Below are positions 19,374 through 28,536 of a stretch of DNA of 64,000 nt, piece by piece. The stretch comes from Leptospiraceae bacterium (GTDB lineage: Bacteria; Spirochaetota; Leptospiria; Leptospirales; Leptospiraceae). The stretch is taken from positions 1 through 64,000 of the forward strand of contig JADJFV010000015.1 of NCBI GenBank assembly GCA_016708435.1, in the 5' to 3' direction. The position numbers were made by a program, and so were the translations under genes. The stretch's first letter is position 1. The number at the start of each line of letters is the position of its first letter. The notes below the pieces were generated by a model, which saw only the letters and a list, made by a program, of their open reading frames with translations, was not told the origin of the DNA and made no database searches.

Positions 19374-19526
19374 ATGTTATCTTTAGTAAAAGAATTTTTT
19401 GAATTTTTAATGGAACGTAAGAAGTTTTGGCTAATCCCAATTATCTTCTTACTAGTATTATTATCAGTATTGCTAGTTATGACTCAAGGGTCAGCAATTT
19501 CTCCGTTTATCTATACTTTATTTTGA
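19374..19526 (+). CDS. DUF5989-type 50-residue membrane protein
   Basis: The ATG at 19374 is seven bases after AGAGG and opens a 50-residue frame ending in TGA at 19526. The sequence starts MLSLVKEFFEFLMERKKFWL and continues with one hydrophobic helix and an SAISPFIYTLF tail, which is the form of DUF5989 proteins. They sit directly after SxtJ in many bacteria, and the order here (carbamoyltransferase, SxtJ, DUF5989) is the standard one. The function is unknown. The TGA overlaps the TTG start of the next gene (TTGA), so translation of the two may be coupled. Confidence 0.8.
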   Translation: MLSLVKEFFEFLMERKKFWLIPIIFLLVLLSVLLVMTQGSAISPFIYTLF

Positions 19527-19924
19527 TCTACATTTATTGCGATGGGGCATCTCGGGGAAATCCAGGACCTGCCTCCATCGGAGTAGTTGCCTACAGAAAT
19601 AGTGAATCAACTGAAGTAGTTTTCACTATTTCTGAGAAGATCGGCAAAGAAACAAATAACGTAGCCGAGTGGACAGCCTTGCTTTTCGCCTTGCAAAAAT
19701 GCAAAGAATTATCCGAAAAAGACCTCAAAATTCATTTAGATTCTGAATTAGTTGTGCGTCAAATGCAGGGGATTTATAAAACAAAAAATCCTGAGCTTCA
19801 AAAAATAAAGCAACAAGTTGATGCTCTAAGAAAAGATTTTGCTAGCATAGAATTCAATCATGTGCCAAGAGAAAAAAACAAAATGGCTGATAAACTTGCC
19901 AATCAGGCTCTAGATCAAAAATAA
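19523..19924 (+). CDS. rnhA: Ribonuclease HI family protein
   Basis: A TTG at 19523, overlapping the preceding stop, gives 133 residues beginning MIYIYCDGASRGNPGP, the usual first strand of RNase H; a start further upstream would add unrelated residues. The four catalytic acidic residues are present: Asp7, Glu49 (NNVAEW), Asp73 (HLDSELVV) and Asp123 (MADKLA). It cleaves the RNA strand of RNA:DNA hybrids. The length and the NNVAEW motif fit the short, bacterial/archaeal-type RNase HI without a hybrid-binding domain. The overlap with a sugar-modification gene is likely incidental. Confidence 0.85.
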   Translation: MIYIYCDGASRGNPGPASIGVVAYRNSESTEVVFTISEKIGKETNNVAEWTALLFALQKCKELSEKDLKIHLDSELVVRQMQGIYKTKNPELQKIKQQVDALRKDFASIEFNHVPREKNKMADKLANQALDQK

Positions 19925-20006
19925 AATCAATTCCGACTTAATTAAGTCTTGATTTATTACAGGTTATCTATATAAGTGTGCAAAAAAATAATTAACGGTG
20001 GCTTCG

Positions 20007-21677
20007 ATGACTTTGAGAACAATCAAGATTATACTTTGCACTCTCCTCTTTTTAAGCATAGAGATTTATTCAGATACGTTTATTCTAAAAGATGGTAAGA
20101 AAATTAAGGGAACACAAATTGAGCGAACAAAACAAATCCTTAAATACAAGGACGTAAATGGTAAAATAAAAACCATTCCTATTGCAAAGCTAAAATCTGT
20201 TACACTCGATAAGGCAGTAGAAACAATCCCGACTAAAACTGCAAAAGAACCGACTGACGACTCAAAACAAAATGATTCTAGTCTAGCCGAGAAGATTAAG
20301 GAACTCTATGAGAAAATAGAAATTCTAACAGAGAAAAATAAAGAGCAAGACGAGAAGATAAAAGAACAAGCAAAGAAAAACGAAGAGTCTTCCGCAAAAG
20401 AACCATTATCCCCTTCAAAGGATATTACAAATACGACAAATAAAGAAAAGGAACAATATACTTCAACTGCCGGATCGAAAAGCGTGCATCCTCATCCTGC
20501 TCATCCATCAGAAGAAAATAACGAACCGAGTATTGAATTAACACATGAAGTGGTCTCGGACTTTATTTGGCGTGGAAATAGTTATGGCGGAGAATATTTA
20601 AGCCGAAGAAACAACACTGCCTACAATGGCACGACCCAATACTGGGCATATCAACCAAACATCAGACTGAATGCTCCCATTAAAGGTCTTTATTTAGAAT
20701 TTTGGGGTAATCTGGCGTTAGTCGGTAGAGAAGATAGGGATTCGGATATGCGGATATTCCAAGCTAGCCCCGGTGCTGGCGCCATTGATCCAAATGCAAT
20801 GTTTTCAAAATTAGATTCTATTCAAGCTGATCCATCCACAAACAATGTCATCAACTCAGGATTATTCTTTGACCCCGCTCAAAATATTGTAAATGCAAAA
20901 TGTGAATCAGATGGAGCAAACGGTTGCACTGATCCAAGTGTATCCTTTGTAGATCCAAGATCAGTAAAAAAGCACAAAGAGAAAAATGGAATGGCAAGAA
21001 CAGATGGAGGTTTCACCACATTTGCCTACAACTTTCAAAATAAAAAATTCGGCGACATTACCTGGGGGATTTGGTTCTATTATCAATTTGATAAAAATGC
21101 AAAGTATTCTTGGGATGAATATTTCATTTTTTGGGGATTGCCTTTCTTAGAACAAACTCTCAAACCAACCATATCATTTTACACACAATCCTCCTTTGAT
21201 TACAACTCAATCTATGCCGGCGGGCATTATGGTTCGTTTGCTGTTTCTCACACCTTCTTTGAAGGGAAATTTTTTAGAGTTCAACCTTCCTCTAATCTTG
21301 GTTACAAATACCAAAACGATAACATCAATCAGAAATCCGGATTTTATGATTTAAGCACAAGTCTAAAGTTCTTTTTTGCTGATTTCTTTTTTAGCTTAAA
21401 CCATGTTTATCGACCTGATGTATATATGTATGACAATGACACCTGGTATTACACTTTGTCACAAGGAACCCAGGCACAACCAAATAGAAGTCAGTATGAT
21501 GGAAAAACGGTCGATCCTTCGAAGTTATACGGTGCAAAAAATGAAGCAGTCTATTCTGCGATTGATAAACTAGATGCTCCCAATGAATTAAAAAGTTATG
21601 CAAAAGCAGAATACCAGTCGCAAAAAATTGTCCAAAACTTATTTTACATTAGTTTTGGTTACAATCAAAAGTTTTAA
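20007..21677 (+). CDS. Exported outer-membrane beta-barrel protein with coiled-coil N-domain
   Basis: The ATG at 20007 is preceded by GGTGG at suitable spacing (a GTG at 19998 is less likely) and gives a signal peptide ending near SIEIYSDT. Residues 25-75 hold a short beta domain (FILKDGKKIKGTQI) like those in other Leptospira envelope proteins. Residues 80-135 are a Lys/Glu coiled coil, and from about 175 to the end there are alternating aromatic strands ending in a terminal Phe (FGYNQKF), typical of outer-membrane barrels. It resembles a porin or transporter-type protein of unknown cargo. A strong hairpin follows the stop. Confidence 0.65.
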   Translation: MTLRTIKIILCTLLFLSIEIYSDTFILKDGKKIKGTQIERTKQILKYKDVNGKIKTIPIAKLKSVTLDKAVETIPTKTAKEPTDDSKQNDSSLAEKIKELYEKIEILTEKNKEQDEKIKEQAKKNEESSAKEPLSPSKDITNTTNKEKEQYTSTAGSKSVHPHPAHPSEENNEPSIELTHEVVSDFIWRGNSYGGEYLSRRNNTAYNGTTQYWAYQPNIRLNAPIKGLYLEFWGNLALVGREDRDSDMRIFQASPGAGAIDPNAMFSKLDSIQADPSTNNVINSGLFFDPAQNIVNAKCESDGANGCTDPSVSFVDPRSVKKHKEKNGMARTDGGFTTFAYNFQNKKFGDITWGIWFYYQFDKNAKYSWDEYFIFWGLPFLEQTLKPTISFYTQSSFDYNSIYAGGHYGSFAVSHTFFEGKFFRVQPSSNLGYKYQNDNINQKSGFYDLSTSLKFFFADFFFSLNHVYRPDVYMYDNDTWYYTLSQGTQAQPNRSQYDGKTVDPSKLYGAKNEAVYSAIDKLDAPNELKSYAKAEYQSQKIVQNLFYISFGYNQKF

Positions 21678-21699
21678 TTCTAATAAAAAGTCCATTCAC

Positions 21700-21729
21700 A
21701 TTTGTGGGTAAGAATAATTATCCACAAAT
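21700..21729 (+). terminator. Hairpin terminator after the outer-membrane protein gene
   Basis: ATTTGTGGGTAA (21700-21711) pairs with TTATCCACAAAT (21718-21729) over 12 positions with one G-T wobble and a six-base loop. An AT-rich tail with a short T run (ATAATTTTATT) follows. It begins 22 bases after the stop codon, as expected for an intrinsic terminator, although the T tract is imperfect. Confidence 0.55.
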
Positions 21730-21889
21730 ATAATTTTATTGGAAGCAAACCTAAGCTAAACTATGATTTGGCTTCTCAATTATATGTCAATAAACCAAAC
21801 CCATTGCGCAAAGCCAAAAAAAAGATAGAAATACTAGCAAAGGATTTAAGTATGGGGATATAGACAAGCTAGTTTGATTTTAGTAATTT

Positions 21890-21948
21890 GTCATCCTGAG
21901 CGTGTCGAACATTTCTATTGAGTATGGATTCGACAAGCTCATCATGAC
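21890..21948. repeat. TGAGC-TGTCGAA inverted repeat, copy 1
   Basis: Left arm 21890-21909 (GTCATCCTGAGCGTGTCGAA) and right arm ending at 21948 (TTCGACAAGCTCATCATGAC) match as an inverted pair at 17 of 20 positions around a 19-base loop. The TGAGCnTGTCGAA core belongs to a type of small palindromic intergenic repeat seen in many bacteria. A related, more diverged copy is at 58887-58970. Confidence 0.55.
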
Positions 21949-22041
21949 ACCGAAAACTACTTTGACTTGAGTATTTAATCTCTATTCGAAAAATATAATT
22001 AATCTAAAATCACTTTAGATTCTACAGGATTAAATGAACCT

Positions 22042-23748
22042 ATGAACATCATTCACGCGATAGTCGGAATATCTCTTTTTCTACCAATACCATTTGGACT
22101 CTACTTAGAAAGAAACTTTTTAGGAGAAGACTTTCCTATTCTTTTTGGCTTACTCCTTCAAGGTATCCTAGGAAACATTATTTTATTCTATGTCCGAGGC
22201 TATGAACATAAAAATCTAAACAAAATTTTCTTCGGATACTTTATTTTTTTCTTAGGGCTATCCGGGTCTTATCTATCAGGAAAAAATTTCTTACTTCTTT
22301 TCTTCTGGGAAATTTCAACGGTAGGCGCCATATTCATTTATCTCGGTGGACCTTTTACTGTGAAAGGCATTAGAAGTATAGTTGCACTATTTCTCGCAAG
22401 TAGTATCTCTATGGTCTTACTCTGTGTATGGATTTTTTTACCGGAAAATGATCCAACGGGATTTTACTTTTTACTCATTGCTTTGCTTATTAAATCTGCA
22501 TTTTCTGGGTTGCATCTATGGCTTCCCGAAGCCCACTCGGGACCGCCGGCTCATGGCTCAGCAACCTATTCGGGGCTAATGATCAATCTCCCCTTCATTC
22601 TATTTCTCCGATATAGTCCCACGAGCCTCGCGACTTTCGGTCCAATCGAGTTTTTAATTTTCTTTTCTGGACTTGGAATTTTTTTAGGAGGAATCTCCTC
22701 TTTCTTTCATTCAGATTTAAAAAAGACACTTGCTTATAGCACTGTAGAAAATAGCAATTTTCTTTGGCTTAATCTTTTGATTTCTAAGTTTTGGATGGGC
22801 AATGAAAATCCAATCCTAAGCCAGCTTGGTTATGCTTTTCTCATTTTGTTCTATATCACACTAACGCATCATTCTATTTCCAAAATATACCAATTTCTTT
22901 CCTTTGGTTATTTGGCAAAACTCGGCGGCTCTACTAATACAGACGAATGCAAAGGAATCGGCAGAATTTCCGGCTTACCGTTCTTAGCCTCAAGCATGGG
23001 AAGTCTGAGCTTTGCAATGATCCCTGGAACCGTTGGTTTTCTTTCTGAATCCACTTTTCTCTATTTAACAACAGTAGTCATAGATCTTCCCTTATCAGCG
23101 TCTACTCTCATTTTGCCGGCACTGGTATTTATTTGCACAGGACTAGTCGTTGGTAGTGCGGCTCATCTAAAGCTTTTCCTGACTCTACTTTTATCTGTTC
23201 CAAGAAATCCACCGAAAGAGCAATTAATACCTTCTCCCTTCTTATCTAGATCCTTATCTAGCATTGGTATATTAATATTAGCCATTCCTATTCTGATATG
23301 GATTCCTTTTTATTCTTTTGATATTCTTCGTTCTAACCTTTCATCCAATTTCATCTTTTGGATTTTTCAGGTTTCCGGCATATCTATATTAGTCATTGCA
23401 TTCGGGATAATTGTATTTACGACAAAGTTTTCTCATAAGATTAAAACCAGACAACTCTGGGATTGCGGAAGTCAGTTTCGTGGTCATGAAGTTTCCATTC
23501 CAGGCTCTGTCATCTCAGATCCAATGTTTGAGACAATGGGAAAATACTTACAATTGGGTAGCGGAGAATCACGAATAGACTCTTCCATATTAAATTTAAT
23601 CACGCGAATCTTGAATCTTGGGAGATTCTGGAGTAAGTTTTTTGAGACAGGAGATTTATCTACCTACCTTTTTCTTTCTGCTGTTGGCTTATTATTTTCA
23701 ATTGGAATTTTATTGGCATACCAAAGCTTTCTCGGGGTAAATTTATGA
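22042..23748 (+). CDS. Ehr cluster 1, HyfB/NuoL-like antiporter subunit
   Basis: This 568-residue protein with about 14 membrane helices belongs to the Mrp/NuoL/HyfB proton-antiporter-like family. The functional Glu is visible in LLFFWEISTVGA (about residue 96) and the Lys plus helix-7 motif in LIKSAFSGLHLWLPEAHSG (about 150-168). HyfB-type proteins lead operons of group 4 hydrogenases and couple electron transfer to ion pumping. A terminal segment with the WDCGSQFRG motif is typical of the HyfB branch. It overlaps the next gene by four bases (ATGA). It is about 100 residues shorter than E. coli HyfB. Its paralogue on the opposite strand is at 35204-36979. Confidence 0.85.
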   Translation: MNIIHAIVGISLFLPIPFGLYLERNFLGEDFPILFGLLLQGILGNIILFYVRGYEHKNLNKIFFGYFIFFLGLSGSYLSGKNFLLLFFWEISTVGAIFIYLGGPFTVKGIRSIVALFLASSISMVLLCVWIFLPENDPTGFYFLLIALLIKSAFSGLHLWLPEAHSGPPAHGSATYSGLMINLPFILFLRYSPTSLATFGPIEFLIFFSGLGIFLGGISSFFHSDLKKTLAYSTVENSNFLWLNLLISKFWMGNENPILSQLGYAFLILFYITLTHHSISKIYQFLSFGYLAKLGGSTNTDECKGIGRISGLPFLASSMGSLSFAMIPGTVGFLSESTFLYLTTVVIDLPLSASTLILPALVFICTGLVVGSAAHLKLFLTLLLSVPRNPPKEQLIPSPFLSRSLSSIGILILAIPILIWIPFYSFDILRSNLSSNFIFWIFQVSGISILVIAFGIIVFTTKFSHKIKTRQLWDCGSQFRGHEVSIPGSVISDPMFETMGKYLQLGSGESRIDSSILNLITRILNLGRFWSKFFETGDLSTYLFLSAVGLLFSIGILLAYQSFLGVNL

Positions 23749-24626
23749 ACAATCTTACATTGACAATTTTCATAATGGTCATAACTTTTTTTACTCTTCC
23801 GCTTTTTACGGGCGGCATTATTCGCAAAGTGCGCGCAAGGGCGCAAGGAAGAAAAGGTCCGCCTCTTCTACAGAATGTAAACGATATTATCCGCTTGCTT
23901 CAAAAATCTCCAATTGACGGAGTCCTTTCTGGAATCTTCTGCGAAATAGGTCCTGTGTTTGCCCTTTTTTCATCTCTGATGATTTGGTCTATTGTAGTTT
24001 TTGAATGGTCTCCCTTTATCATGATTCCTTTTTTTCTAGGGCTACAAAGAATTGCACTCACAGGCTACGCAATGGAAACCGGCACTTCTTTTGGAGGACT
24101 CGGCACCTCTAGAGAAATTTTACTTTTCATCGCGACAGAGCCTATCATCATTTTCTTAATCATTGTTGCTCAATCCAAAATGTCGATGGTCTTTTCATGG
24201 GTTGGATTAGTGTTAGGTGCACTCTTTCTTTCAGTGAGCATTGTAGCAATATTGGCTGAATTAGCTAGACCGCCGTTTGATGACCCTAGAACTCACTTGG
24301 AATTAACCATGGTGCATGAAGCAATGTTACTCGAAGCTTCTGGAAAATCCATGGCGTTATTCGAAATAGGATACCAAATAAAAATTGCAAGCTTTATGAC
24401 TTTTATCACAAAACTTGCATTAGAACATTCTCATGATATTTATGGATTGGAAATTCCTTCCTTTCTCACAAACTTGGTTTCCTTCGGGGGCGCACTCCTG
24501 TTAGCCGCTGTCATAGGATACTGGGAAGCCGTTAGCTCTAGAAGAAAATGGACTTGGGTTCCCGAAACCATCGGCTTAACTTTCTTATTCTTAATTGTCT
24601 TTGGAACATTGGTAAAACTAATATGA
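23745..24626 (+). CDS. Ehr cluster 1, HyfC/NuoH-like membrane subunit
   Basis: This 293-residue protein has about eight helices. It carries the NuoH/HyfC signatures: GGIIRKVRARAQGRKGPP near residue 24, the ETGTSFGGLGTSRE loop near 110 and AELARPPFDDPRTHLE near 170. In complex I and group 4 hydrogenases this subunit connects the peripheral redox arm to the antiporter modules. The charged loop residues expected for the coupling path are present, so the membrane part looks functional. Start and stop overlap both neighbours (ATGA), which implies one transcript. The paralogue is 34305-35174. Confidence 0.88.
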   Translation: MNNLTLTIFIMVITFFTLPLFTGGIIRKVRARAQGRKGPPLLQNVNDIIRLLQKSPIDGVLSGIFCEIGPVFALFSSLMIWSIVVFEWSPFIMIPFFLGLQRIALTGYAMETGTSFGGLGTSREILLFIATEPIIIFLIIVAQSKMSMVFSWVGLVLGALFLSVSIVAILAELARPPFDDPRTHLELTMVHEAMLLEASGKSMALFEIGYQIKIASFMTFITKLALEHSHDIYGLEIPSFLTNLVSFGGALLLAAVIGYWEAVSSRRKWTWVPETIGLTFLFLIVFGTLVKLI

Positions 24627-25240
24627 TATTTGATTTAATTTACTTACTACTTCTTTTGACTGGAATCATTATCCTAGTAGAGAATAGATTGTCCAGACAA
24701 ATCATTGTGATTGCAGTGCAGGGCTTTTTACTTTGCGGCTCTGTCTTTCAAGTGTATAACTTCAAAGAGTTTCACTTCTGGATGTTAATCGTTCTTATCC
24801 TCACCTTCAAAACTTTTTTGACTCCTTATATCTTAATCACGACTTTAAAAAGACTGAAGATGACCGAGCATACAAATCCAAGATTTGGTTATTTTATTAC
24901 ACTTTTACTTTTTATTCCAGGTTTATTTGCTGTTTTAAAAATCAGCAATGGATTGAAAGAACTTCCTGTGCAAATTGATAAAGTAGGTTTAATATATGTT
25001 TTGCTTTTAATCTACCTTGGAATTTTAACATTCATAGCCAGAAGACATTGGGTAGTTTTAATTATTGGCTTTGTTATGTTTGAGAATGGTGTATTTCTAC
25101 TAACGCTTATTTTAAACAAAGGCTTACCATTTGGAACAGAGTTGATTGCATTCGTAGATGCGCTTCTTGTTATCGTTGCGGCGGTATCATTGCAAACACG
25201 AGTAGATTTTTATAAAAATTTATTGAAGGATAGAAGATGA
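24623..25240 (+). CDS. Ehr cluster 1, HyfE-like membrane subunit
   Basis: The ATG at 24623 overlaps the stop of the HyfC-like gene and gives 205 residues with about seven helices. The C-terminal half contains the NuoK-like segment FENGVFLLTLILNKGLPFGT followed by FVDALLVIVAA, as in HyfE. HyfE corresponds to a fusion of a short membrane domain with a NuoK-like one and forms part of the ion channel. No upstream in-frame start is better supported. It overlaps the next gene by four bases. The paralogue is 33635-34267. Confidence 0.82.
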   Translation: MIFDLIYLLLLLTGIIILVENRLSRQIIVIAVQGFLLCGSVFQVYNFKEFHFWMLIVLILTFKTFLTPYILITTLKRLKMTEHTNPRFGYFITLLLFIPGLFAVLKISNGLKELPVQIDKVGLIYVLLLIYLGILTFIARRHWVVLIIGFVMFENGVFLLTLILNKGLPFGTELIAFVDALLVIVAAVSLQTRVDFYKNLLKDRR

Positions 25241-26454
25241 ACCTATATACACTAACAGCCGTTAGCTTTGTTATTTTTCTAAATCTCTTTTCTAGCGTTT
25301 ACTTCGCATTTACCAAAAGTGATGCGAGCGTGCGACGTTGGTCTCCCCTGATTGGGGCATTTTATTTTGTATTAATCATCTCCTGGTTTATGACAGATTT
25401 TGCAACACAGTGGGTTTTGATTGAAGCCTGCACTCTCATCGGAGCCCTTCTCATCTCCATGAGTCAAAACGAAAAGGCGACTAACGTTGCTTGGAAATTT
25501 CTATTCTTAAATTCTTTCGGAATGGGCATTGCGTTTTTGGGATTGGTAATTCTTTCTTATGGAGTTCACAATGTTGTATCCATGAATATCAATGTCATCA
25601 TGCAAAATATCCAAGCAAAACAAAATCCAATTATCGAAGTAGGGATTTGGCTCATTGTATTTGGATATTCCACAAAACTGGGATTATTCCCGAATCAATA
25701 TTGGGTGAGTGATACTTACTCGGAAAGTCCTAGTCAAATATCCGCATTGTTTGCGTCCTTAATTCCAGTTTCGGTTTCGATTGCTCTTCGTCCGCTTGTA
25801 AAAATGGATGAGCTAATGCTCATTCCCCACTTCAGTTCAAAAAACGCCCTACTCGTTATGGGAGTGGCGACAATGATTTATAGTATCTTAACACTTTACC
25901 AAGTGAGAGACATACGGCGAATTACCTCTCTGATCGCACTGTTTCACAACGGGGCAATCGGTGTTTTCCTCTGGCTCAATACTTCGGATGAAATTTTTTA
26001 TTTAGCTCTTACGAGTCTGGTTGTAATTAAAGCTTTAATTTTTGGATCTCTTGGAGCTCTTCGACTAGATTTATCAAGTAGAATCATTGACGATATAAAT
26101 CCAAAAGATGGATTACATCCAATTTCAAAATTTATATATTTGGGTTCCATATTTATGGCGTTTGCCGTTCCAATTTCTCCCATGTTCTTATCGGACATGA
26201 TGGCAATGCGTATGGCTGTCAAGCATTCCTATTACTGGTATACGTTAGTTCCATGTCTTGGAATTACATTCTTCGCAATTACACTTTATAAAATACTTCC
26301 AATCATGAACATAGATTCGAGAGGTTTCAAACCTGAAAATATAAAAATGATTAGAATACGAATTGGCTTAACTTTGTTCTTATTCGCCATTGCAATTCTA
26401 ATTGCTGCCTACGGATTTTATATGTTCTCAACAGGAGGACTTGACAATGCCTAA
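25237..26454 (+). CDS. Ehr cluster 1, HyfF/NuoN-like antiporter subunit (short)
   Basis: This 405-residue antiporter-like subunit shows the functional Glu in WVLIEACTLIGALLISMS (about residue 68), and the helix-7/8 segment YSTKLGLFPNQYWVSDTYSE with a Lys, which matches HyfF (TKxGLxPMHxWLxDAHSE). It is about 100 residues shorter than HyfF, so it has probably about 12 rather than 14 helices. It makes this complex one with two different antiporter-like subunits (HyfB-like and HyfF-like). It ends four codons into the next gene. The paralogue is 32424-33644. Confidence 0.83.
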   Translation: MNLYTLTAVSFVIFLNLFSSVYFAFTKSDASVRRWSPLIGAFYFVLIISWFMTDFATQWVLIEACTLIGALLISMSQNEKATNVAWKFLFLNSFGMGIAFLGLVILSYGVHNVVSMNINVIMQNIQAKQNPIIEVGIWLIVFGYSTKLGLFPNQYWVSDTYSESPSQISALFASLIPVSVSIALRPLVKMDELMLIPHFSSKNALLVMGVATMIYSILTLYQVRDIRRITSLIALFHNGAIGVFLWLNTSDEIFYLALTSLVVIKALIFGSLGALRLDLSSRIIDDINPKDGLHPISKFIYLGSIFMAFAVPISPMFLSDMMAMRMAVKHSYYWYTLVPCLGITFFAITLYKILPIMNIDSRGFKPENIKMIRIRIGLTLFLFAIAILIAAYGFYMFSTGGLDNA

Positions 26455-27886
26455 ATCACTCCGATATAATATAAATACTGGAATTTTCAAGCTCGATAGA
26501 ACGGGAGAATACTTCACATTTGCCCAAAGTCCAACGAGTATCAAAATGAACTCTGTAAAAAATTTCAAGGCAGAGGATAATTACAATAATCTGGAATATC
26601 CATTAGCACTACTTAGGCATAGCCTTGGAAAATCCGGAGGCGAACTCGAAGACTATAGCCTCGATCCAGATTATCTAAGAACAGAAGAAAGAAAAAGAGA
26701 ATTGTTTGTTGCGGTTAATTCTGATAAGACGCTAAAGAATTTAGAATATCGAGGGCTAAAACTTCCCATTGGAAATAATAGCTATTACCATGTAGTTGGT
26801 CCTATACACGCTGGAATTATTGAGCCAGGTCATTTTCGTTTTTATGTTACAGGAGAAGTCATCCAGTTTCTACATATTCGATTAGGATTTCAAAAGCGTG
26901 GAATTTATAATTTATTAAAGAATAGAACTGCAATGCAAGCAATGCCATTAGCCGAAGCTATTGCATCTGATTCAACCATTTCCTATGCAACAGCCTTTGC
27001 AAATGTATTCGAGCAAGCAGCCGGCATGAAGTTATCGGATGAAACAAAACTTCTGCGATTAGTTCTTTTGGAAATCGAAAGAGTAGCCATTCATATTGCC
27101 GATTTAGGAGCCATTGCAGGAGATATTGGTTATTATCCTCTACTTGGAGTTTGCTCTACAGATAGGGGAGTTCCACTCGGGGTAATGGAGACCTTGACCG
27201 GCTCTCGTTTTGGAAAGGCTTGCATTTTCCCCGGAGAGGTTAGATTAAAAAAAGATTTTTCCAAAGAGGAGCTTATGGCTCTTTGTGAAAATTTAAAAAA
27301 TGCATTTCATCGAGTCGAGACACAAATTCTAAGAGCACTCAAATCTTCCACGATTCGCGAAAGGCTTCATGACTGCGGAACGATTAGCCGAAACCAAGTC
27401 TACCGAAATGGTTTTGTTGGCATGGCTGCCAGATGCACAGGAGTAACCCAAGATCTTCGTTTATCAGAAGAGCTTTATATTAAGACAGGCATGACTCTCT
27501 GGTTAGAAGAATACAAAGAACAACTATTAGGCGACGCATGGGCAAGATTTTATTTGCGTTATGCGGAATTAAAGAACAGTGTTGACTGGCTAATCCATAT
27601 TTTACCCAAGTTGACTCCATCCGCTCCCGCAAGAGGAGATTTCTTAATTCAAAAGAAAAAGAAATTCAAACCTGGACTTTATTATTCTTCCGTAGAAGGC
27701 TGGCGCGGTCCTGTTTTAGTAGCACTAGACATTTCGGTTGAAGGAAAAATTCTACAGTCCTATGTGAGAGATCCATCCGTTCTCAACTGGCATGCTCTCG
27801 AACTCGCTGTCCGCGGTGAGTTAATCGGGGATTTTCCGCTCAATAATAAATCTTTTAATTTGAGTTATCTTGGTGTGGATTTGTAA
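26447..27886 (+). CDS. Ehr cluster 1, HyfG/NuoCD-like large subunit without NiFe ligands
   Basis: The ATG at 26447 follows AGGAGG. The 479-residue product has a NuoC-like N-terminal part (about 1-100) and a NuoD/HycE-like domain with VVGPIHAGIIEPGHFRF near residue 116. Where hydrogenases have R-x-C-G-x-C this protein has EAIASDSTISY (about 170-180), and where they end DPCxxC it has SFNLSYLG (about 469-476), so all four NiFe cysteines are gone. It cannot be a NiFe hydrogenase. The segment GDIGYYPLLGVC plus the following RGVPLGVMETLTG is shared with the paralogue at 30983-32434. No small-subunit gene follows in this operon. Confidence 0.88.
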   Translation: MPKSLRYNINTGIFKLDRTGEYFTFAQSPTSIKMNSVKNFKAEDNYNNLEYPLALLRHSLGKSGGELEDYSLDPDYLRTEERKRELFVAVNSDKTLKNLEYRGLKLPIGNNSYYHVVGPIHAGIIEPGHFRFYVTGEVIQFLHIRLGFQKRGIYNLLKNRTAMQAMPLAEAIASDSTISYATAFANVFEQAAGMKLSDETKLLRLVLLEIERVAIHIADLGAIAGDIGYYPLLGVCSTDRGVPLGVMETLTGSRFGKACIFPGEVRLKKDFSKEELMALCENLKNAFHRVETQILRALKSSTIRERLHDCGTISRNQVYRNGFVGMAARCTGVTQDLRLSEELYIKTGMTLWLEEYKEQLLGDAWARFYLRYAELKNSVDWLIHILPKLTPSAPARGDFLIQKKKKFKPGLYYSSVEGWRGPVLVALDISVEGKILQSYVRDPSVLNWHALELAVRGELIGDFPLNNKSFNLSYLGVDL

Positions 27887-27905
27887 TTCATAGAATAAAT
27901 TTGTT

Positions 27906-28535
27906 TTAGCGAATTATCGTAAAAAGTATTTTTCCAAATTGAAACAGTGCTAGCGAAATGAATAAAATTCCGATAGCACGATTTAAAATTTTCATTCGGA
28001 TTTGTATTTGTTTTAGAATTTTACCAACAAATAGAGCAAATACCAATAAACAAAAGAAAGTTCCGAAAGCTACACCTGACGTGTAATATAGCATATCCGC
28101 AGTGGAATGAAATTTCACTAAATCCTGTTTCTCTAAAAAATTAGATAATACAAGCCAAAAAGGAATAGCCTGCGGATTTAAGATGCTTAGGACAAAACCC
28201 TTACGAATGACTTTAAAATAGGAATGCGACAAAGATATATTAGACTCTATAATGCTTTTCTCTTTGGCATTTATGTTTAAAACTCCTAAAACAAAAAAAG
28301 CAAACATCGTAATATAAGAAAAGATGTAATTTAAAAAAATATTCTCCGAAAGAAGAATTTCTCCTTTGATTGCGAGATAGGAATAAAAGAATTCAATGAA
28401 ACTAGCGGATAAAGAAAAGTAAACAACCGATCTAAAATTAGTTTTAAGGTAAATTTGAAGAGCAGTGAGATTGATAGAGCCAAGTGGAATTGACCCTAAA
28501 AAGCTCACTGCAAAAGCGGTGAAGAAGTTGAGCAA
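27906..28535 (-). CDS. LysE/RhtB-family exporter
   Basis: This 209-residue protein has six hydrophobic segments. It has the LysE-type first helix with a PLG motif (SFLGSIPLGSINLTALQIYL) and a FVLSILNPQAIPFW motif in helix four, like the NP-x-x segment of the family. LysE proteins export amino acids or related small molecules with the proton gradient. The start is a TTG one base after the stop of the SulP gene, so it is the last gene of the cluster 2 operon. It is convergent with the HyfG-like gene of cluster 1 (19-base gap). The substrate is unknown. Confidence 0.78.
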   Translation of the reverse strand: MLNFFTAFAVSFLGSIPLGSINLTALQIYLKTNFRSVVYFSLSASFIEFFYSYLAIKGEILLSENIFLNYIFSYITMFAFFVLGVLNINAKEKSIIESNISLSHSYFKVIRKGFVLSILNPQAIPFWLVLSNFLEKQDLVKFHSTADMLYYTSGVAFGTFFCLLVFALFVGKILKQIQIRMKILNRAIGILFISLALFQFGKILFTIIR

Positions 28536-28536
28536 G

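Larger units (their letters stand above)
21678..22041. other. 364-base gap: terminator, dispersed repeat and upstream region of Ehr cluster 1
   Basis: The gap holds the hairpin at 21700-21729 and the repeat at 21890-21948, listed separately. The last 90 bases before the first Ehr gene are AT-rich. I see no clear sigma-70 promoter and only a weak ribosome site before the ATG at 22042. No open frame of interest. Confidence 0.4.
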
